DNA of 64,000 bases from Candidatus Providencia siddallii (GCF_964026685.1 NZ_OZ034688.1:186001-250000); one strand, 5' to 3'; counted from the first letter of the stretch, positions 43,970 through 54,050 are shown. Program-made: numbers and translations. Notes: generated by a model from the letters alone, not told the origin.

Positions 43970-45343
43970 ATGAAAATTATCATTTTAGGTGCAGGTAAAG
44001 TTGGAATAACACTTGCTGAAAATTTAGTTAATAAAAATAATGATATTACTATTGTTGATTTAAATGCAAATAGATTACGTCTTTTGCAAAAACAATTTGA
44101 TTTACGTGTTGTAAATGGATACGGATCTCATCCTTGTGTGCTTAAAGATGCTGGAGCAAAAAATACTGATATGTTAATAGCTGTAACTAATTCTGATGAA
44201 GTAAATATGATTGCTTGTCAGATAGCTCATTCTATTTTTAGTATACCTAAAAAAGTTGCTCGTATTAGATCATCTGAGTATATGCGTGAATCAAAAAAGT
44301 TATTTTTATATGAACAAATTCCTATAGATTATTTAATTTCTCCTGAACAAATAGTTATAGATTATATATTTAATGTTATTAAATATCCTGGAGCATTACA
44401 AGTTGTTAGTTTTGCAGAAGGTAAAATTAGTCTTGTTTCAATAAAAGCTTATTATGGTGGATATCTTATAGGAAAAACGCTTTTAAATTTACATAAGCAT
44501 ATATCTGATGTTAATGTTTATATTGTTGCGATTTTTCGTAAAAAAAAAACTGTTAAACCAAAAGGATCTACAGTTATAGAAGTTGATGATGAAATATTTT
44601 TTATTGTATCTACTGAACATATTAGAATAGTAATAAGTGAATTTCAACGGCTTGAAAGATCTTATAAACGATTAATGATTGTTGGAGGTGGAAATATTGG
44701 TTTTGGTTTAGCTAAAAAATTAGAAAAGAAATATAATATTAAACTTATTGAAAAAAATAAACAACGTGCTATTAAACTTGCTGAATTTTTACATAATACA
44801 ATTATTTTTCATGGTAATGCATCAGATCAAGAATTACTATCTGAAGAACATGTTGAACAAATGGATATATTTATTGCATTAACTGATAATGATGAAATTA
44901 ATATTATGTCATCTATGTTGGCAAAAAAGATTGGTGTAAAAAAAGTTGTATCGCTTATTCAAAATTCAGCTTATCTTGGTTTAATAAAAGATAAAACAAT
45001 TGATATTGCTTTATCTCCTCAACAAGCTACTATTTCTTCTTTACTAAGACATGTTAGAAAAGCAGAAATTATTAATGTTTTTTCTTTAAAAAAATGTGCA
45101 GCAGAAGTAATTGAGGCTGTTGTTGATAAAAATAAAAATACATCAAAAATAATTAATAAAAAAATTTCAGATATAAAATTTCCTGAAGGAGTTATAATTG
45201 GAGCAATAATAAAGAAAGATGAAGTTATTATTGCATCAGATAATTATATTATTGAACATAATGATCATTTAATAATATTTATTTCAGATAAAAATTCTGT
45301 TTCAGATATTGAACAAATATTTCAATTTAATAATTTTTTATAA
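43970..45343 (+). CDS. trkA: Trk potassium-uptake regulatory protein TrkA
   Basis: Cytosolic NAD-binding gating subunit of the Trk potassium transporter. The 457 residues (E. coli 458) have the typical duplicated architecture: RCK-N domain 1 with GAGKVGITLAENL at the N-terminus, RCK-C, then RCK-N domain 2 with GGGNIGFGLAKKL near residue 240 and a second RCK-C. The membrane partner TrkH/TrkG is not in the window. Ends in TAA; a hairpin shared with rplQ follows. Confidence 0.97.
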   Translation: MKIIILGAGKVGITLAENLVNKNNDITIVDLNANRLRLLQKQFDLRVVNGYGSHPCVLKDAGAKNTDMLIAVTNSDEVNMIACQIAHSIFSIPKKVARIRSSEYMRESKKLFLYEQIPIDYLISPEQIVIDYIFNVIKYPGALQVVSFAEGKISLVSIKAYYGGYLIGKTLLNLHKHISDVNVYIVAIFRKKKTVKPKGSTVIEVDDEIFFIVSTEHIRIVISEFQRLERSYKRLMIVGGGNIGFGLAKKLEKKYNIKLIEKNKQRAIKLAEFLHNTIIFHGNASDQELLSEEHVEQMDIFIALTDNDEINIMSSMLAKKIGVKKVVSLIQNSAYLGLIKDKTIDIALSPQQATISSLLRHVRKAEIINVFSLKKCAAEVIEAVVDKNKNTSKIINKKISDIKFPEGVIIGAIIKKDEVIIASDNYIIEHNDHLIIFISDKNSVSDIEQIFQFNNFL

Positions 45344-45404
45344 AAAACAAAAAAAATTATTAAATTGAAATATTTGTTTGTATATTTTTTAAAGAATAAA
45401 AAGT

Positions 45405-45430
45405 AAGAAGACCAAATATATGATCTTCTT
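45405..45430. terminator. Bidirectional terminator between trkA and rplQ
   Basis: Arms 45405-45413 and 45422-45430 pair over nine positions around an 8-base loop; on the minus strand the only non-Watson-Crick pair is a G-U. T-rich sequence follows on both strands (CTTTTTATT on the plus side, ACTTTTTATTC on the minus side). It can end both trkA and the rpsM-rplQ operon. Confidence 0.75.
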
Positions 45431-45439
45431 TTTATTATA

Positions 45440-45826
45440 TTAACTTTTATTATCTTTTTTATGTTTAATATTATAATTAGTAAAACTAATATATGCCATT
45501 GGTGCTTTATCACCAATTCGATATCCACATTTAAGAATACGAGTATATCCTCCAGTTCTATTTAAAAAGTTTGGTCCTAATATATTGAATAATTTAGTTA
45601 CTGTTTTATTATTACGAATTTTAGCAAATGCCAATCGTCTATTAGATACATTATCTATTTTAGCAACAGTAATTATAGGTTCAATTATGCGACGTAGTTC
45701 TTTTGCTTTAGATAAAGTTGTTTTAATTAATTCATGATTAATTAAAGAATTTATCATATTTCTAAACATAATTTTTCTATGACTACTGCTTTTATTTAAT
45801 TTGCAACGATTTTTACTATGACGCAT
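45440..45826 (-). CDS. rplQ: 50S ribosomal protein L17
   Basis: Large-subunit protein near the exit tunnel. The 128 residues (E. coli 127) begin [18 protein letters not shown], the conserved N-terminus, with the [13 protein letters not shown] and [11 protein letters not shown] blocks following. The C-terminal ~12 residues are Lys/Asn drift. Last gene of the rpsM-rpsK-rpsD-rpoA-rplQ (alpha) operon, 25 bp after rpoA. Ends in TAA. Confidence 0.97.
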   Translation of the reverse strand: MRHSKNRCKLNKSSSHRKIMFRNMINSLINHELIKTTLSKAKELRRIIEPIITVAKIDNVSNRRLAFAKIRNNKTVTKLFNILGPNFLNRTGGYTRILKCGYRIGDKAPMAYISFTNYNIKHKKDNKS

Positions 45827-45851
45827 AATTTAATCCTTAATTTCATTTTTA

Positions 45852-46841
45852 TTAATCATCGGAAATACTTGCTGGTGGCCAATTTTCTAAACGCATTCCT
45901 AAAGAAAAACCACGAGATGCTAAAACATCTTTAATTTCAGTAAGAGATTTTTTTCCAAGATTAGGAGTTTTAAGTAATTCAACTTCTGTACGTTGAACTA
46001 AATCACCGATATAATGGATAGCTTCTGCTTTTAAACAATTAGCAGATCGTACAGTTAATTCTAAATCATCGACTGGACGTAATAATATTGGTTCAAATTC
46101 TGGTTTTTTTTCTTCAATTTCAGGTTGTTTTATATTACGTAAATCAATAAAAGATTCAAGTTGTTCAGATAAAATAGTAGCTGCGCAACGAATAGCTTCT
46201 TCAGGATCTATTGTACCGTTTGTTTCCATTTCGATTATTAATTTATCCAGATCAGTTCTTTGTTCAACACGAGCGGCTTCAATATTATATGAAATACGTT
46301 CTATAGGACTATAACACGCATCTACTAATAAACGACCAATTGATCGATTATTTTCTTCTAAATGGACTCTTGTGTATGCTGGAATATATCCACGTCCACG
46401 TTGTACTTTTATTTTCATATTAATAGATGCATTTTTGTTAGTAAGATTACAAATAACATATTTTGGATTAACGATTTCAAAATCTTCATTTTGATTTATA
46501 TCATCTGCAGTCACAGGACCAATACCATTTTTATTTAATGTCAAAATAACTTCATTTTTATTAAAAACTTTTATTGCTAATCCTTTTAGATTTAAAATAA
46601 TTTCAAGAATATCTTCTTGAACACCTTCTTTTGTACTGTACTCATGTAATATACCGTCTATTTCAACTTCTGTTACTGCGCAACCTGGTAAAGATGATAG
46701 TAAAATACGTCTCAATGCATTACCAAGCGTATGTCCAAAACCTCGTTCTAAAGGTTCGAGTGTTATTTTTGCATGTGTGGAACTTATTTGCTCTATATTT
46801 ACTAAGCGTGGTTTTAGAAAATTTGTTACAGAATTCTGCAT
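45852..46841 (-). CDS. rpoA: RNA polymerase alpha subunit
   Basis: Assembly scaffold and regulatory subunit of RNA polymerase. It has 329 residues, as in E. coli. The N-terminal dimerisation domain ([23 protein letters not shown]) and the C-terminal DNA/activator-binding domain (about 250-329, [13 protein letters not shown]) are both complete, so promoter UP-element recognition is probably kept. Fourth gene of the alpha operon. Ends in TAA. Confidence 0.98.
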   Translation of the reverse strand: MQNSVTNFLKPRLVNIEQISSTHAKITLEPLERGFGHTLGNALRRILLSSLPGCAVTEVEIDGILHEYSTKEGVQEDILEIILNLKGLAIKVFNKNEVILTLNKNGIGPVTADDINQNEDFEIVNPKYVICNLTNKNASINMKIKVQRGRGYIPAYTRVHLEENNRSIGRLLVDACYSPIERISYNIEAARVEQRTDLDKLIIEMETNGTIDPEEAIRCAATILSEQLESFIDLRNIKQPEIEEKKPEFEPILLRPVDDLELTVRSANCLKAEAIHYIGDLVQRTEVELLKTPNLGKKSLTEIKDVLASRGFSLGMRLENWPPASISDD

Positions 46842-46867
46842 TGTCTCTTCTCCATTATGCTTAACAT

Positions 46868-47488
46868 TTATTTAGAGTAAAGCTCTACTATCAGATGTTC
46901 ATTAATATCTGCAGATAAATCAGTACGCTCTGGAATTCGTTTAAATATTCCTTTCATCTTTTTAGAATCTATTTCTAACCAAGATGGTTTTTCTCGTTGT
47001 TCTGATAAAAGTAAAGCTGATTTAATGCGAGTTTGTTTTTTAGCTTTTTCTCGAATGCTGATAATATCATTTTTTGAAACTAAAAAAGAAGGTATATTGA
47101 TAATATTATCATTTACCATAATAGATTTATGATTTACTATTTGACGTGCTTCTGCTCGAGTTGAACCAAATCCCATACGATAAACTACATTATCTAAACG
47201 TTTTTCTAAAAGTGTGAGTAAATTTTCTCCTGTATTACCTTTTAATCTAGTAGCTTTTTTATAATAATTATGAAATTGACGTTCTAAAATACCATAAATA
47301 CGTTTAACTTTTTGTTTTTCACGTAATTGAATTCCATAATCAGAAAGTCTATGTTTTTTAGCTCCATGTTGACCTGGTGCATGATTCAATTTACATTTAG
47401 ATTCAATAGCGCAAATTCCAGATTTTAAAAATAAATCAGTTCCTTCACGACGACTTAATTTCAGTTTTGCTCTTAAATATTTTGCCAT
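46868..47488 (-). CDS. rpsD: 30S ribosomal protein S4
   Basis: Primary 16S rRNA-binding protein and, in E. coli, the translational repressor of this operon. I start at [12 protein letters not shown] (47488), preceded by GGAG; this gives 206 residues, as in E. coli. The S4 RNA-binding domain (about 96-157, [20 protein letters not shown]) is intact. Together with the conserved pseudoknot before rpsM, S4 autoregulation may persist. If rpsK were translated past its UGAs it would overlap the first 92 bases of this gene. Ends in TAA. Confidence 0.97.
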   Translation of the reverse strand: MAKYLRAKLKLSRREGTDLFLKSGICAIESKCKLNHAPGQHGAKKHRLSDYGIQLREKQKVKRIYGILERQFHNYYKKATRLKGNTGENLLTLLEKRLDNVVYRMGFGSTRAEARQIVNHKSIMVNDNIINIPSFLVSKNDIISIREKAKKQTRIKSALLLSEQREKPSWLEIDSKKMKGIFKRIPERTDLSADINEHLIVELYSK

Positions 47489-47519
47489 TTTTTTCTCCAA
47501 TATTTCTTATGTAACATCA

Positions 47520-47909
47520 TCAAACTCGTCGTCTTTTAGGTGGACGACAACCATTATGTGGGATAGGGGTTACATCAGTAATATTAGTGATACGAAACCC
47601 AGCTGTATTAAGTGCTCTAATTGTTGATTCACGACCAGGCCCAGGTCCATTAACCATAACTTCTAAATTTTTTATACCATATTCTTTTACTGATTCAGCA
47701 CAACGTTCTGCAGCTACTTGAGCTGCAAATGGCGTTGATTTTCTAGAACCACGAAATCCTGAAGCAGCAGAAGAAGCCCAAGTTAGTACATTACCACTAC
47801 GATCTGTAATAGTTACTATAGTGTTATTAAAAGAAGCATGGATATGAGCTATGCCATCTGAAAGTTGTTTTTTTGTACGTTTTCGTGTGCGCAATACTGC
47901 TTTTGCCAT
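47520..47909 (-). CDS. rpsK: 30S ribosomal protein S11, ending in tandem UGA UGA
   Basis: Platform protein of the 30S subunit. The 129 residues equal E. coli S11 and end with the conserved [10 protein letters not shown] (E. coli GCRPPKKRRV). The next two codons are UGA UGA (47520-47522 and 47517-47519), with no UAA or UAG until 47397-47399. If UGA were always Trp, S11 would gain 41 extra residues, five of them encoded by UGA, overlapping rpsD. I annotate the conserved end. This gene is the main hint that UGA may still terminate in some context; a sequence error is also possible. Confidence 0.88.
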   Translation of the reverse strand: MAKAVLRTRKRTKKQLSDGIAHIHASFNNTIVTITDRSGNVLTWASSAASGFRGSRKSTPFAAQVAAERCAESVKEYGIKNLEVMVNGPGPGRESTIRALNTAGFRITNITDVTPIPHNGCRPPKRRRV

Positions 47910-47918
47910 TTTAATACC

Positions 47919-48275
47919 TTATTTCTTGATTGATTTACGAGGTCCTTTGCGTGTTCTTGCGTTTGTTTTCGTTCGTTGCCCTCGCACTGGAAGATTACGT
48001 CGGTGACGTAATCCACGATAACATCCAAGGTCTATTAATCGTTTTATATTTAATGTATTTATTCTACGTAAATCACCTTCTATAATATATTTTGTAATTT
48101 CATCACGTATTTTATCTATTTCCTCATCGGATAAATCACTAATTTTAGTATATCTATTAATATTTTTTGTGTCGCAAATGTTTTGTGAACGACTTTTTCC
48201 TATTCCAAAGATCGATGTTAAAGCTATTACTGTATGTTTATGATCAGGAATATTTATGCCTGCTATACGGGCCAT
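47919..48275 (-). CDS. rpsM: 30S ribosomal protein S13
   Basis: 30S head protein contacting the 50S subunit and P-site tRNA. The 118 residues match E. coli length, with [14 protein letters not shown] at the start, the H2TH region and the basic C-terminal tail ([17 protein letters not shown]). First gene of the alpha operon. Its codons 2-3 (GCC CGT) are complementary to the loop of an upstream hairpin, see the leader entry. Ends in TAA. Confidence 0.97.
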   Translation of the reverse strand: MARIAGINIPDHKHTVIALTSIFGIGKSRSQNICDTKNINRYTKISDLSDEEIDKIRDEITKYIIEGDLRRINTLNIKRLIDLGCYRGLRHRRNLPVRGQRTKTNARTRKGPRKSIKK

Positions 48276-48331
48276 TTGTTTTGTTCCTAAGTTATTACAT
48301 TATTGTGCTAAAAAGCCCGTTTCAATAATGT
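48267..48331 (-). promoter_or_regulatory. Alpha-operon leader with S4-type pseudoknot
   Basis: On the minus strand a 9-bp stem (48323-48331 with 48297-48305) encloses the loop AAACGGGCTTTTTAGCA. The loop ACGGGC (48315-48320) is complementary to GCCCGT (48267-48272) in codons 2-3 of rpsM. In E. coli the same loop sequence and the same pairing form the pseudoknot bound by S4 to repress the alpha operon. The match of the loop in such an AT-rich leader strongly suggests selection. Confidence 0.8.
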
Positions 48332-48398
48332 ATTATATAAATAAAAGGTTAATTAGTTAATTTTATATTTTTTATTAAATTTTTAATAATAATATATT

Positions 48399-48515
48399 TT
48401 AACCTTGACGTTGTTTATGTCTTGGTTCAATTTTGCAAATTATTCGAATATTACCATTTCGACGAACAATTTTGCAATTATTACATAATTTTTTTACAGA
48501 TGTTTTTACTTTCAT
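48399..48515 (-). CDS. rpmJ: 50S ribosomal protein L36
   Basis: Smallest large-subunit protein, 38 residues, same as E. coli. It begins [19 protein letters not shown] and ends HKQRQG. The zinc-binding pattern is Cys-x2-Cys...Cys...His. It sits between secY and rpsM as in E. coli; the 123-bp gap to rpsM holds the alpha leader. Ends in TAA. Confidence 0.96.
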   Translation of the reverse strand: MKVKTSVKKLCNNCKIVRRNGNIRIICKIEPRHKQRQG

Positions 48516-48544
48516 TTTTTTTCCAATTAATAAATAAATTACAT

Positions 48545-49873
48545 TTATTTACTTTTAAGGTTTGCTTTTTTTAATACAGATTCGTATTGACTAGACATCA
48601 TTAATGTTTGTATTTGAGTCATAAAATCCATAATAACAACAACTACTATTAAAAGTGATGTTCCTCCAAAATAAAAAGGTACTTTCATTGCATCACGCAT
48701 AAATTCAGGAATTAAACAAATAAAAGTAATATATAAACCACCTATTAATGTCAAACGAGTCATTACTTTATTTAAATATTTAGCAGTTTGTTCACCAGGT
48801 CTAATCCCTGGTACAAAAGCGCCAGATTTTTTTAAATTATCCGCTGTTTCTTTTGGATTAAATACCAAATTTGTATAAAAAAAACAAAAGAAAATTATTG
48901 ATGATGCATAAAATAAAACGTATAACGGCTGTCCAGGTTGTAAATACATTGATATTGTTATTAACCAATTACATCCAATTCCATCACCAAACCAAGATGT
49001 TATTGTTCCTGGAAATAAAATTATGCTAGAAGCAAAAATTGCAGGAATTACACCAGCCATATTTACTTTTAGAGGTAAATGTGTACGTTGTGCTGCATAA
49101 ATACGACGTCCTTGTTGACGTTTTGCATAATTAACTATTATTTTACGTTGTCCACGTTCCATAAAAATAACAAATGAAGTTACTGTTAGTATTAATATAC
49201 TAACGAATAATAATAATATGAAATGTAATTCACCTTGACGTGTTTGTTCGATTGTATGTCCTATTGCTGGTGGTAATCCAGCTACAATACCAGCAAATAT
49301 TATAATTGATATACCGTTACCTATTCCTCTTTCTGTTATTTGTTCACCAAGCCACATTAAAAACATAGTTCCAGTTACTAAACTAATAATAGCAACTGTA
49401 TAAAATTGAAAACCTGGATTTATTATTATTTTTTGCATTCCTGGCATATTTGGTAAACCAACTGCAATTCCTATTGATTGAAAAATAGCTAATATTAAAG
49501 TGCTAAAACGAGTGTATTTATTTAGTTTTCTACGACCAGATTCTCCTTCTTTTTTTATCTCTGATAATTTTGGATGTATTACAGATAATAATTGTATAAT
49601 AATTGATGCAGAAACATATGGCATAATTCCTAGTGCAAATATTGAAGCTCTACTTAGAGCACCACCAGAAAACATATTAAACATTTCAATTATTGTACCT
49701 TGCTGTTTTATTAATAATTTAGAAAGAACTCCAGCGTCTATACCAGGTATAGGGATAAAAGATCCAATTCTAAAAATAACTAAAGAAATTAATACAAATA
49801 ATATTCTATTTTTTAATTCGTTAATTCCATTTTTAGAACTTTGAAAATATAATCCTGGTTGTTTAACAGTCAT
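48545..49873 (-). CDS. secY: Preprotein translocase subunit SecY
   Basis: Channel subunit of the Sec translocon in the inner membrane. I start at [13 protein letters not shown] (49873), matching the E. coli N-terminus; this gives 442 residues (E. coli 443) and an 11-base overlap with rplO. Ten membrane helices are expected. Signature segments are [48 protein letters not shown] and [16 protein letters not shown]. Ends in TAA. Confidence 0.97.
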   Translation of the reverse strand: MTVKQPGLYFQSSKNGINELKNRILFVLISLVIFRIGSFIPIPGIDAGVLSKLLIKQQGTIIEMFNMFSGGALSRASIFALGIMPYVSASIIIQLLSVIHPKLSEIKKEGESGRRKLNKYTRFSTLILAIFQSIGIAVGLPNMPGMQKIIINPGFQFYTVAIISLVTGTMFLMWLGEQITERGIGNGISIIIFAGIVAGLPPAIGHTIEQTRQGELHFILLLFVSILILTVTSFVIFMERGQRKIIVNYAKRQQGRRIYAAQRTHLPLKVNMAGVIPAIFASSIILFPGTITSWFGDGIGCNWLITISMYLQPGQPLYVLFYASSIIFFCFFYTNLVFNPKETADNLKKSGAFVPGIRPGEQTAKYLNKVMTRLTLIGGLYITFICLIPEFMRDAMKVPFYFGGTSLLIVVVVIMDFMTQIQTLMMSSQYESVLKKANLKSK

Positions 49874-50315
49874 TATTAATTTTTTCCTCAATTTTTCCAC
49901 CAGATTTTTTTATTGCTGCAATAGCACCTTTTGTAATACGAGTATTTCGTATAGTGATTGCACGATCTATAGTTCCTGATAAGATAATTTTTATATATTT
50001 TATATTATTATTAATAATTTTAGCTGATTTTAGTATATTTAAATCAATAATATTGCTTTCAATTTTATTGATATCTGATAAACGAATTTCTGAAGTAAAT
50101 ATTTTTTTTCTAGAAGTAAATCCAAATTTTGGTAAACGTCTATATAATGGCATTTGTCCTCCTTCAAACCCACGACGTATTTTACATCCAGAGCGGGATT
50201 TTTGTCCTTTGTGACCACGTCCACTTGTTTTTCCTAGGCCAGATCCAACGCCGCGACCTGTACGTTTTGATTTTCGTTTTGAACCTTTAGCAGGAGATAG
50301 TTCATTTAAAAACAT
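49863..50315 (-). CDS. rplO: 50S ribosomal protein L15
   Basis: Assembly protein of the 50S subunit. The start is [15 protein letters not shown] (50315), fitting E. coli MRLNTLSPAEGSKK, rather than five codons upstream. 150 residues (E. coli 144). Contains the glycine-rich [20 protein letters not shown] segment and [17 protein letters not shown]. Its tail ([10 protein letters not shown]) extends slightly beyond the E. coli end and overlaps the secY start by 11 bases. Ends in TAA. Confidence 0.96.
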   Translation of the reverse strand: MFLNELSPAKGSKRKSKRTGRGVGSGLGKTSGRGHKGQKSRSGCKIRRGFEGGQMPLYRRLPKFGFTSRKKIFTSEIRLSDINKIESNIIDLNILKSAKIINNNIKYIKIILSGTIDRAITIRNTRITKGAIAAIKKSGGKIEEKINNDC

Positions 50316-50319
50316 TTTT

Positions 50320-50499
50320 TTATTCCTCAATTTTTATCATATAAAAAATTAAGTTAATCATACCGCGTATTGTAGGAGTATCATTACGTTCTACTGTATG
50401 AGATATATGTCGCAAACCTAAACCAATTAGCGTTGCTTTATGTTTTGGAAGGCATCCAATGGAACTGCGAATTTGTGTTATTTTAATAGTTTTTATCAT
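50320..50499 (-). CDS. rpmD: 50S ribosomal protein L30
   Basis: Small 50S protein of 59 residues, the E. coli length. Conserved core [16 protein letters not shown], then [20 protein letters not shown] and RGMIN. Lies between rpsE and rplO with gaps of 4 bases each. The stop region also supplies the rplO Shine-Dalgarno (GAGGAATAA). Ends in TAA. Confidence 0.95.
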   Translation of the reverse strand: MIKTIKITQIRSSIGCLPKHKATLIGLGLRHISHTVERNDTPTIRGMINLIFYMIKIEE

Positions 50500-50503
50500 T
50501 ATT

Positions 50504-51004
50504 TTACCAAATAATTTCTTTTATAGTTTTATTTCGTTTAGCAGCGATCATTGTCGGTGTTTTTATATTACTTAAAGCTTTTAAAGTTGCGCGAACTACA
50601 TTAATTGGATTAGTGGATCCATATGTTTTAGCTAATATATTTTTGATACCTACTACTTCTAAAACAGCACGCATTGCTCCTCCTGCTATAATACCTGTTC
50701 CTTCATAAGCTGGTTTCATAAATACATGTGAACTAGTATATGTTCCTTTTATTTGATGGAATAATGTTCCATTATTTAATATAATTTTTTTCATATTTCG
50801 GCGAGCTTTTTCCATTGCTTTTTGTATTGCTGCTGGAACTTCACGTGCTTTTCCATAACCTAACCCAACACGACCATGACCGTCTCCAACTACAGTTAAT
50901 GCAGTAAAACTAAAAATACGACCACCTTTAACTGTTTTTGCTACTCTATTTACTGCAATTAATTTTTCTTGTAGTTCGTTAGCTTGTTTTTCAATATTAG
51001 TCAT
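50504..51004 (-). CDS. rpsE: 30S ribosomal protein S5
   Basis: 30S protein involved in decoding accuracy and mRNA unwinding. 166 residues, close to E. coli (167). The double-stranded-RNA-binding N-terminal domain ([22 protein letters not shown]) and C-terminal domain ([21 protein letters not shown]) are complete. The last residues (KEIIW) differ from the E. coli tail. Part of the spc operon. Ends in TAA. Confidence 0.97.
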   Translation of the reverse strand: MTNIEKQANELQEKLIAVNRVAKTVKGGRIFSFTALTVVGDGHGRVGLGYGKAREVPAAIQKAMEKARRNMKKIILNNGTLFHQIKGTYTSSHVFMKPAYEGTGIIAGGAMRAVLEVVGIKNILAKTYGSTNPINVVRATLKALSNIKTPTMIAAKRNKTIKEIIW

Positions 51005-51013
51005 AATGCTACC

Positions 51014-51367
51014 TTAAAATTTAAGACCAGCTATACGAGCTGCATTTGCTAGTGTCTGGACTCTGCCATGATATTTAAAACCTGAACGGTCAAAAGCAAT
51101 TTTTATTATACCTTTTTTTAGTGCTCGTTCTGCAATTAATTTACCAACTTTAAATGCAGCATCTTTATTTCCTGTATACTTTAGTTGTTTTTTAATATTT
51201 TTTTCTATTGTAGATGCTGTAATTAATGTTTCTGATCCGCTTGGTGCAATAATTTGTGCATAAATATGTCGTGGAGTACGATGGACAACTAGCCGATTTA
51301 TATTTAATTCTTGTATTTTTCGTCTTGTACGTGTTGCACGACGTAAACGAGCTGCTTTTTTATCCAT
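51014..51367 (-). CDS. rplR: 50S ribosomal protein L18
   Basis: Binds 5S rRNA in the central protuberance. 117 residues, the E. coli length. Conserved N-terminus [38 protein letters not shown], and C-terminal [19 protein letters not shown]. Ends in TAA nine bases before rpsE. Confidence 0.97.
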   Translation of the reverse strand: MDKKAARLRRATRTRRKIQELNINRLVVHRTPRHIYAQIIAPSGSETLITASTIEKNIKKQLKYTGNKDAAFKVGKLIAERALKKGIIKIAFDRSGFKYHGRVQTLANAARIAGLKF

Positions 51368-51383
51368 ATTATTCCTTTTGATA

Positions 51384-51923
51384 TTATTTTTTTTTGTTTT
51401 TAATTTCTTTTGTACGTATTATTTCATTAATATATCGTATACCTTTACCTTTATAAGGTTCAGGAGGACGATAATTTCGTAGTTTGGCTGCCACTTGTCC
51501 AACTATTTGTTTATCAATACCTTTTAATATAATTTCTGTTTGCGTCGGACATTCAGCTGTAATACCAGATGGTAAAATATATTTAATTGAATGTGAAAAT
51601 CCTAAAAATAAATTTATTATATTATTTTCAATTGTAACTCGATAACCAACACCAATTGTTTGAAGTTTTTTTGTAAATCCTTTTTTTATTCCAAAAATCA
51701 TTGAATTAAGTAATGAACGTGCAGTTCCTGCCTGCATCCAAGCATTATTAAAACCTTTTCTTATTGAAAAAGTAATATAACCATTTTTATATTTTACTTC
51801 AACTGCATTATGTATAATTTTAGTTAATTTATTATTTTTATCAAAAATTGAAACGATTTGTCCATTAATTATTACATTAACATCAACGGGTACAATAATA
51901 TGTGTTTTAGCTACACGGGACAT
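51384..51923 (-). CDS. rplF: 50S ribosomal protein L6
   Basis: 50S protein near the factor-binding site. Start chosen at [15 protein letters not shown] (51923), as in E. coli, not ten codons upstream. 179 residues (E. coli 177). The duplicated fold is complete, with [24 protein letters not shown] and [11 protein letters not shown] near the end. The upstream Shine-Dalgarno GAGG lies within the rpsH-rplF gap. Ends in TAA. Confidence 0.96.
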   Translation of the reverse strand: MSRVAKTHIIVPVDVNVIINGQIVSIFDKNNKLTKIIHNAVEVKYKNGYITFSIRKGFNNAWMQAGTARSLLNSMIFGIKKGFTKKLQTIGVGYRVTIENNIINLFLGFSHSIKYILPSGITAECPTQTEIILKGIDKQIVGQVAAKLRNYRPPEPYKGKGIRYINEIIRTKEIKNKKK

Positions 51924-51937
51924 TATTTCCTCACTAA

Positions 51938-52333
51938 TTAAGATACATAACAAATTATTTCGCCACCAAGTTTAGATTCTTTAGCTGTTTTTGCAGTCAT
52001 AATACCTTTAGAAGTTGAAATGATTGCAATACCTAAACTAGAAATAGCTTGAGGTAATTCATCTGTTTTCTTATAAATACGTAAACTTGGTTTGCTTACG
52101 CGTTGAATATTTTCAATTACTGCTTTTCCTTTAAAATAACGTAAAGTTATCGAAAGATCTGGTTTTTTTATATTATTTTCAATTTTATATTCATCAATAT
52201 ATCCTTCTTCTTTTAAAATTTTACTTATAGCTAATTTTATTTTAGAATAAGGTATATTAACTTTAGTTTTATACGCATTTTGCGCATTACGAATACGTGT
52301 CAACATATCTGCAATTGGATCTTGTATACTCAT
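51938..52333 (-). CDS. rpsH: 30S ribosomal protein S8
   Basis: Primary 16S rRNA binder and, in E. coli, translational regulator of the spc operon. 131 residues (E. coli 130). N-terminus [18 protein letters not shown] and the C-terminal RNA-binding region with [21 protein letters not shown] are intact. Fourteen bases upstream of rplF. Ends in TAA. Confidence 0.97.
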   Translation of the reverse strand: MSIQDPIADMLTRIRNAQNAYKTKVNIPYSKIKLAISKILKEEGYIDEYKIENNIKKPDLSITLRYFKGKAVIENIQRVSKPSLRIYKKTDELPQAISSLGIAIISTSKGIMTAKTAKESKLGGEIICYVS

Positions 52334-52361
52334 TTACTACTCCTTATCTAATAGTTTAAAG

Positions 52362-52667
52362 TTACCAGCTTGCTTTTCTGAGACCAGGAATTTCACCACG
52401 CATTGCTGCTTCACGGACTTTAATACGACTTAAACCAAATTTTCTTAAAAAACCATGTGGTCGTCCAGTTTGTTTGCATCTGTTACGTTGTCTGCAAATA
52501 CTTGAATCACGTGGCATAGTTTGTAATTTTAAAACTGCGTTCCAACGTTCTTCATTAGAAGAATTTATGTTAGATATAATAGTTTTTAGTTTTGTTCGTT
52601 TTTTTAAAAATTTTTTAGCTAATTTTATTCGTTTTATATCACGAGCTTTCATAGATTTTTTAGCCAT
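52362..52667 (-). CDS. rpsN: 30S ribosomal protein S14
   Basis: 30S head protein, 101 residues as in E. coli; the long, zinc-free form. [13 protein letters not shown] at the start, [19 protein letters not shown] in the middle, and PGLRKASW at the end with Trp encoded by UGG. The central segment (about 25-50) is drifted. Ends in TAA. Confidence 0.97.
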   Translation of the reverse strand: MAKKSMKARDIKRIKLAKKFLKKRTKLKTIISNINSSNEERWNAVLKLQTMPRDSSICRQRNRCKQTGRPHGFLRKFGLSRIKVREAAMRGEIPGLRKASW

Positions 52668-52680
52668 GAATATTACCTAT

Positions 52681-53220
52681 TTACTTACAAAAAGGAAAGT
52701 TAAATGCTTCTAATAGTGCATATCCTTCATTATCTGATTTTGCTGTAGTGGTAATTGTAATATCTAATCCTCGTATACAATCAATTTTATCGTAATCTAT
52801 TTCAAGAAAAATGATTTGTTCATGTATACCTATACTGTAATTACCTTTACCATCAAAAGATTTAGGTGATAAACCACGAAAATCACGTATACGTGGTATA
52901 GCAATACAAATAAGACGTTCAAAAAAATCCCACATTCGTTCGCCATGCATAGTTACTTTACATCCTATTGGATGTCCTTGACGAATTTTAAAATTTGCAA
53001 TAGATTTACGTGCTTTAGTAATTATAGGTTTTTGTCCTGATATTGCTGTTAGGTCAATCATTGCTTTTTCTAGTAGTTTTTTTTCGTTAATTGCTTTACC
53101 AACACCCATATTTAGTGTTATCTTCTTAATCTTAGGTACTTGCATGACAGAAGTGTAATTAAACTTAGATATAAGTTTATTAACTACTTTATTTTTATAA
53201 AAATCATGCAATTTTGACAT
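52681..53220 (-). CDS. rplE: 50S ribosomal protein L5
   Basis: Binds 5S rRNA and contacts S13 and tRNA in the central protuberance. Start at [12 protein letters not shown] (53220), matching E. coli; an upstream TTG would include the GGAG Shine-Dalgarno. 179 residues, the E. coli length. Conserved [33 protein letters not shown] and the C-terminal [13 protein letters not shown]. Ends in TAA. Confidence 0.97.
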   Translation of the reverse strand: MSKLHDFYKNKVVNKLISKFNYTSVMQVPKIKKITLNMGVGKAINEKKLLEKAMIDLTAISGQKPIITKARKSIANFKIRQGHPIGCKVTMHGERMWDFFERLICIAIPRIRDFRGLSPKSFDGKGNYSIGIHEQIIFLEIDYDKIDCIRGLDITITTTAKSDNEGYALLEAFNFPFCK

Positions 53221-53235
53221 TATATACTCCAAAAA

Positions 53236-53547
53236 TTACTTAATAGTTTCGTTATTAGATTTGAAAAAACGAACTTTTTTTCCGTTTTCAAATTTAAAAC
53301 CTATGCGATCTGCTTTGTTACTTGTTTTGTTAAAAATTGCAACGTTAGAAATTGAAATTGTTGATTCTTTTTCTATTATTCCACCTGGTTTGTTTGCAGA
53401 TGGTATTGGTTTTTGATGTTTTTTTACTAAATTTATTCCTTTTACTATAATTTTATTAGAAAAAACTTTTATTACTTTACCTCGTTTTCCTTTATCTTTT
53501 CCGGTTAATATAATAACTTCGTCATTAAAACGAATTTTAGCTGCCAT
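53236..53547 (-). CDS. rplX: 50S ribosomal protein L24
   Basis: Early 50S assembly initiator with a KOW motif ([18 protein letters not shown]). 103 residues starting at [11 protein letters not shown] (53547); E. coli 104. An upstream GTG in frame adds two residues but aligns less well. The C-terminus [15 protein letters not shown] is nearly identical to E. coli. Lies between rplN and rplE with short gaps. Ends in TAA. Confidence 0.96.
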   Translation of the reverse strand: MAAKIRFNDEVIILTGKDKGKRGKVIKVFSNKIIVKGINLVKKHQKPIPSANKPGGIIEKESTISISNVAIFNKTSNKADRIGFKFENGKKVRFFKSNNETIK

Positions 53548-53558
53548 AATCACTCCAT

Positions 53559-53930
53559 TTATAATACTTCAGGTGCTAGAGAAATAATTTTCATAAATTT
53601 TTCATTTCTAATTTCGCGAGTTACAGGTCCAAATATACGTGTACCAATTACTTGTTCATTAGTATTATTTAATAATACGCAAGCATTATCATCAAATCTA
53701 ATTATAGAATAATCAGGACGACGTATACCTTTTTTTGATCGCACTATTACAGCTTTCATTACATCGCCTTTTTTAACTTTACCTTTTGGAATTGCTTCTT
53801 TAATAGTAATTTTTATAATATCTCCAATATTTGCATAACGACGTTTAGAACCACCTAAAACTTTGATACACATTACTTTACGTGCACCAGAGTTGTCAGC
53901 TACATTTAATACTGTTTGTTCTTGTATCAT
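53559..53930 (-). CDS. rplN: 50S ribosomal protein L14
   Basis: 50S interface protein and first gene of the spc transcription unit in E. coli. 123 residues from [18 protein letters not shown] (53930), identical in length to E. coli; an upstream in-frame start at 53954 would add unsupported residues. The C-terminal [14 protein letters not shown] is conserved. It is preceded by a 120-bp gap with a clear terminator for rpsQ and probably the spc promoter. Ends in TAA. Confidence 0.97.
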   Translation of the reverse strand: MIQEQTVLNVADNSGARKVMCIKVLGGSKRRYANIGDIIKITIKEAIPKGKVKKGDVMKAVIVRSKKGIRRPDYSIIRFDDNACVLLNNTNEQVIGTRIFGPVTREIRNEKFMKIISLAPEVL

Positions 53931-54002
53931 TGTTTTACTCCGTTTAAAAAGCAAACATTTTAAGTTATATTTTTATATAATAATATTATTTAATAGAAAA
54001 AT

Positions 54003-54029
54003 AAACGGCTCTTTTTAATTGAGCCGTTT
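54003..54029 (-). terminator. Terminator at the S10 / spc operon boundary
   Basis: A 9-bp perfect stem (54003-54011 with 54021-54029) that is relatively G/C-rich (core CGGCTC), with a 9-base loop. It is followed on the minus strand by TATTTTTC. It lies between the rpsQ stop and rplN, the place where the E. coli S10 operon ends and the spc operon begins. Confidence 0.85.
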
Positions 54030-54050
54030 TGTTTATAAAAAATTGTTATT

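Noticed and set aside
46631-46864. Plus-strand frames within the ribosomal protein block (also 49500-49844, 49954-50214, 55078-55419, 56295-56492)
   Set aside because: All are antisense to well-conserved ribosomal, secY or rpoA genes.
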